Below the pieces are notes generated by a model. That model ran no database searches, had not been told where the DNA came from, and saw only the letters and a program-made list of their open reading frames with translations. Of a stretch of DNA of 7,197 nucleotides, positions 5,832 through 7,197 are shown piece by piece. A program made the position numbers and the translations under genes. This DNA is from UTPRO1 sp031400185 (GTDB taxonomy: Bacteria; Desulfobacterota; Binatia; UTPRO1), in contig JANNPN010000084.1 of the NCBI GenBank assembly GCA_031400185.1, positions 1 through 7,197 on the forward strand, read 5' to 3'. How positions within the stretch are numbered: position 1 is the stretch's first letter; each line of letters begins with the position of its first letter.

Positions 5832-6608
5832 GTGAACACCGATACCGCAACTGCCGCCACCACCACCACTCCCGTCACCGTGATCGTCCCCTGCTACAAC
5901 GAGGAGGCCGGACTGCCCTTCCTCCTGGAGCGCCTGCGCAAGATGCGCATCAACGGCGCCCCCGATTGGCACTTTCTGTTCGTCGATGACGGCTCGAGCG
6001 ACGGCACCTTCGGCGCCCTGCTTCGTGCCGCCCAGGACGAGGACTGGATCGAGGTCGTCCGCCATCCCGAGAACCTCGGGCTCGGCGCAGCGCTTCGGAC
6101 CGGCTTCGAGCACGCGCGTTCACCGATCGTGTGCAGCATCGACAGCGACTGCACGTATCCGCCGGAGAAGCTGCCCGAGCTCGCGGCGCTCGTCGCCACG
6201 GGGGCGCACATCGTCACCGCGTCCGCCTGGCATCCCGAAAGCGCCGCCGCCGAGGGCAGCAACATCCGGCTCTGGCTGAGCCGCATGGTGTCGGGCCTCT
6301 ACAAGCTGCTCATCGGGCAGGACGTGTACACGTTCACCTGCCTCTTCCGCGCCTACAACACCGAGACCGTGCGGCGCATCCGTTTCCGCTCGAGCGGCTT
6401 CGCGGCGGTCGCGGAGATCATGCTGCGCGCGATGCTCACCGGCCATCGCGTGAGCGAAGTACCGATGCGGCTCGAAAGCCGCCGCTTCGGCGAATCGAAG
6501 CTCAAAGTGGGCGACGCCATCATGGCGCACGTCCGTCTGCTGCTCCTCACCGCATTCATGGTCGGCGCTCGGCAAGCGCGCGCCGTCGGCAGCCGTCTTG
6601 TCGGCTGA
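5832..6608 (+). CDS. Family 2 glycosyltransferase, dolichyl/polyprenyl-phosphate mannose synthase-like
   Basis: A 258-aa GT-A fold glycosyltransferase using a nucleotide-sugar donor. Motifs in order: VTVIVPCYNEE (about 15-25) for nucleotide binding, FLFVDDGSSDGT (D52, D53) for the uracil/guanine and metal site, HPENLGLGAALRTGF, and the DxD-like DSDCTYPPE (D104, D106). These are followed by TCLFRAYNTETVRRI and VSEVPMRLESRRFGESKL (GESK 220-223). This order, and especially NLGLGAAxxxGF, DxDxxxPP, CxFRxY and GxSK, is that of bacterial polyprenyl-phosphate mannose/glucose synthases. These load a sugar on the lipid carrier rather than extend a chain, although some chain-adding GT2 enzymes look the same. 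No C-terminal membrane domain is present; the last ~30 residues (LLLLTAFMVGA) are mildly hydrophobic. The start is GTG, followed by a Thr/Ala-rich leader from an ACC-repeat stretch. The catalytic motifs are intact. Donor and acceptor are unknown. Confidence 0.92.
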   Translation: MNTDTATAATTTTPVTVIVPCYNEEAGLPFLLERLRKMRINGAPDWHFLFVDDGSSDGTFGALLRAAQDEDWIEVVRHPENLGLGAALRTGFEHARSPIVCSIDSDCTYPPEKLPELAALVATGAHIVTASAWHPESAAAEGSNIRLWLSRMVSGLYKLLIGQDVYTFTCLFRAYNTETVRRIRFRSSGFAAVAEIMLRAMLTGHRVSEVPMRLESRRFGESKLKVGDAIMAHVRLLLLTAFMVGARQARAVGSRLVG

Positions 6609-6632
6609 CCTCTACTAACTACCCCCGGATCG

Positions 6633-6638
6633 AAAGGA
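6633..6638 (+). promoter_or_regulatory. Ribosome binding site of the Gfo/Idh/MocA gene
   Basis: AAAGGA lies 10 bases before the ATG at 6649, separated from it by a C-rich spacer. It favours 6649 over the in-frame ATG at 6655, which would be 16 bases away. Confidence 0.6.
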
Positions 6639-6648
6639 CCCCCCCAAC

Positions 6649-7197
6649 ATGACGATGCGAATTGGAATCATCGGCCTCGGACGCGCCGGAAGCGTCCATC
6701 TTCAGGCGTGGCCTCACGTGGAGGGTGCCGAAGTCGTCGCGGTATGCGATCCGTCGCCCGCCGCTCGCAAGCGCGCGCGCGAGCTCGGAATCCGCGTCTA
6801 CTCCGACCCGGCGGTCATGCTGGAGACCGCGAACCTCGAGGGCGTCACGATTGCGACGCCGCCCGCCGATCACGCGGAGCTCGCGATCGCGTGCCTCGAC
6901 CGCGGACTGCACGTCCTCTGTGAGAAGCCGCTCGCGCTCACGACGTGGGATGCGCTCTCGATGCTGAAGGCGGCAAGTCGCAACAAGCGGCAACTGCTTC
7001 TCGCGACCAAGTTTCGCCACGTTCCCGAGCTCGCGACGGCGCGGGACATGATCCAGACCGGGAAGCTCGGCGTCCCGATCGCCTTCGAGGTCAGCTTCTG
7101 CAGCCCGGTCGAGATGACCAAGCGCTGGAACGCGCAGCGTCGGCTCGCCGGCGGCGGCGTGATCATCGACAACGGGTGCCACGCGTTCGACATCATG
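6649..7197 (+). CDS. Gfo/Idh/MocA-family NAD(P)-dependent oxidoreductase, N-terminal part (3' cut by window edge)
   Basis: The first 183 codons, still open at the window end, of a Gfo/Idh/MocA oxidoreductase (usual length about 320-380 aa). The Rossmann NAD(P)-binding start is RIGIIGLGRAGSVHLQA, with GxGxxG at G9, G11 and G14. The second strand, VVAVCDPSPAAR, ends in Asp, which favours NAD(H) over NADP(H). VTIATPPADHAELAIACLDRG leads to the family signature CEKPLAL, with catalytic-region residues E92, K93 and P94. The C-terminal domain begins with RHVPELATARDMIQTGKLG, and GGGVIIDNGCHAFDIM carries the Asp and His (D174, H178) expected at the active site. Family members oxidise or reduce sugar ring hydroxyls, including nucleotide sugars such as UDP-GlcNAc acid, so a role in making a modified sugar for this polymer is plausible but inferred only from position. 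It starts 40 bases after the GT2 gene on the same strand. Confidence 0.93.
   Translation, partial: MTMRIGIIGLGRAGSVHLQAWPHVEGAEVVAVCDPSPAARKRARELGIRVYSDPAVMLETANLEGVTIATPPADHAELAIACLDRGLHVLCEKPLALTTWDALSMLKAASRNKRQLLLATKFRHVPELATARDMIQTGKLGVPIAFEVSFCSPVEMTKRWNAQRRLAGGGVIIDNGCHAFDIM

Noticed and set aside
4319..5878. 519-codon open reading frame on the minus strand
   Set aside because: It mirrors the sugar-phosphate transferase almost exactly and reads as a low-complexity Arg/Asp/Glu/His-rich product, typical of an antisense shadow in GC-rich DNA.
6609..6648. C-rich spacer (two C-runs) as a structured RNA or terminator
   Set aside because: The C-runs have no matching G-runs for a hairpin in this gap. 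The stretch is short and is explained as the spacer around the ribosome binding site.
1..7197. CRISPR arrays, tRNA/rRNA genes, insertion sequences
   Set aside because: No regularly spaced direct repeats, no tRNA-like cloverleaf, no transposase motifs and no terminal inverted repeats were seen on reading both strands.

Overview
This is a GC-rich window in which every credible gene lies on the + strand. It looks like the middle of one exopolysaccharide or capsule biosynthesis and export operon. GC-rich codons, tight packing and the pairing of an ExeA/GspA-type ATPase (with a LysM-like tail) with polysaccharide export genes suggest a Gram-negative, two-membrane bacterium, perhaps of the deltaproteobacterial/Myxococcota/Binatota sort. 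That is a composition and gene-content guess, not a phylogenetic placement.

Layout, left to right: (1) the C-terminal part of an outer-membrane polysaccharide export protein of the Wza type, cut by the window edge and possibly frameshifted near bases 85-95; (2) a Wzz/GumC-type chain-length regulator with two membrane helices and a long coiled coil but no kinase domain; (3) an ExeA/GspA-like AAA ATPase that crosses the inner membrane once and ends in a LysM-like domain; (4) overlapping it by 8 bases, a protein with a Pro/Ala-rich N-terminal half and a degenerate bacterial-tyrosine-kinase-like (CpsD/Wzc fold) domain lacking its nucleotide-binding residues; (5) a polyprenyl-phosphate sugar-1-phosphate transferase (WbaP/WcaJ type), which should start the repeat unit; (6) a GT2 glycosyltransferase resembling dolichyl/polyprenyl-phosphate mannose synthases; (7) the 5' part of a Gfo/Idh/MocA NAD(P)-dependent oxidoreductase, cut by the right edge.

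Read together: gene 5 would load the first sugar phosphate on the lipid carrier, gene 6 would add or activate a sugar, gene 7 may make a modified nucleotide sugar, gene 2 would set chain length, and gene 1 would carry the polymer through the outer membrane. The most unusual part is the pair of genes 3 and 4. Where a Wzc/CpsD tyrosine kinase would normally be expected beside the Wzz-like protein, there is instead an active-looking envelope-spanning ATPase, translationally overlapped with a kinase-like protein that appears catalytically dead. No flippase, polymerase, exosortase, RNA gene, mobile element or CRISPR array is visible. Intergenic gaps are all 61 bases or shorter, and no convincing internal terminator was found.
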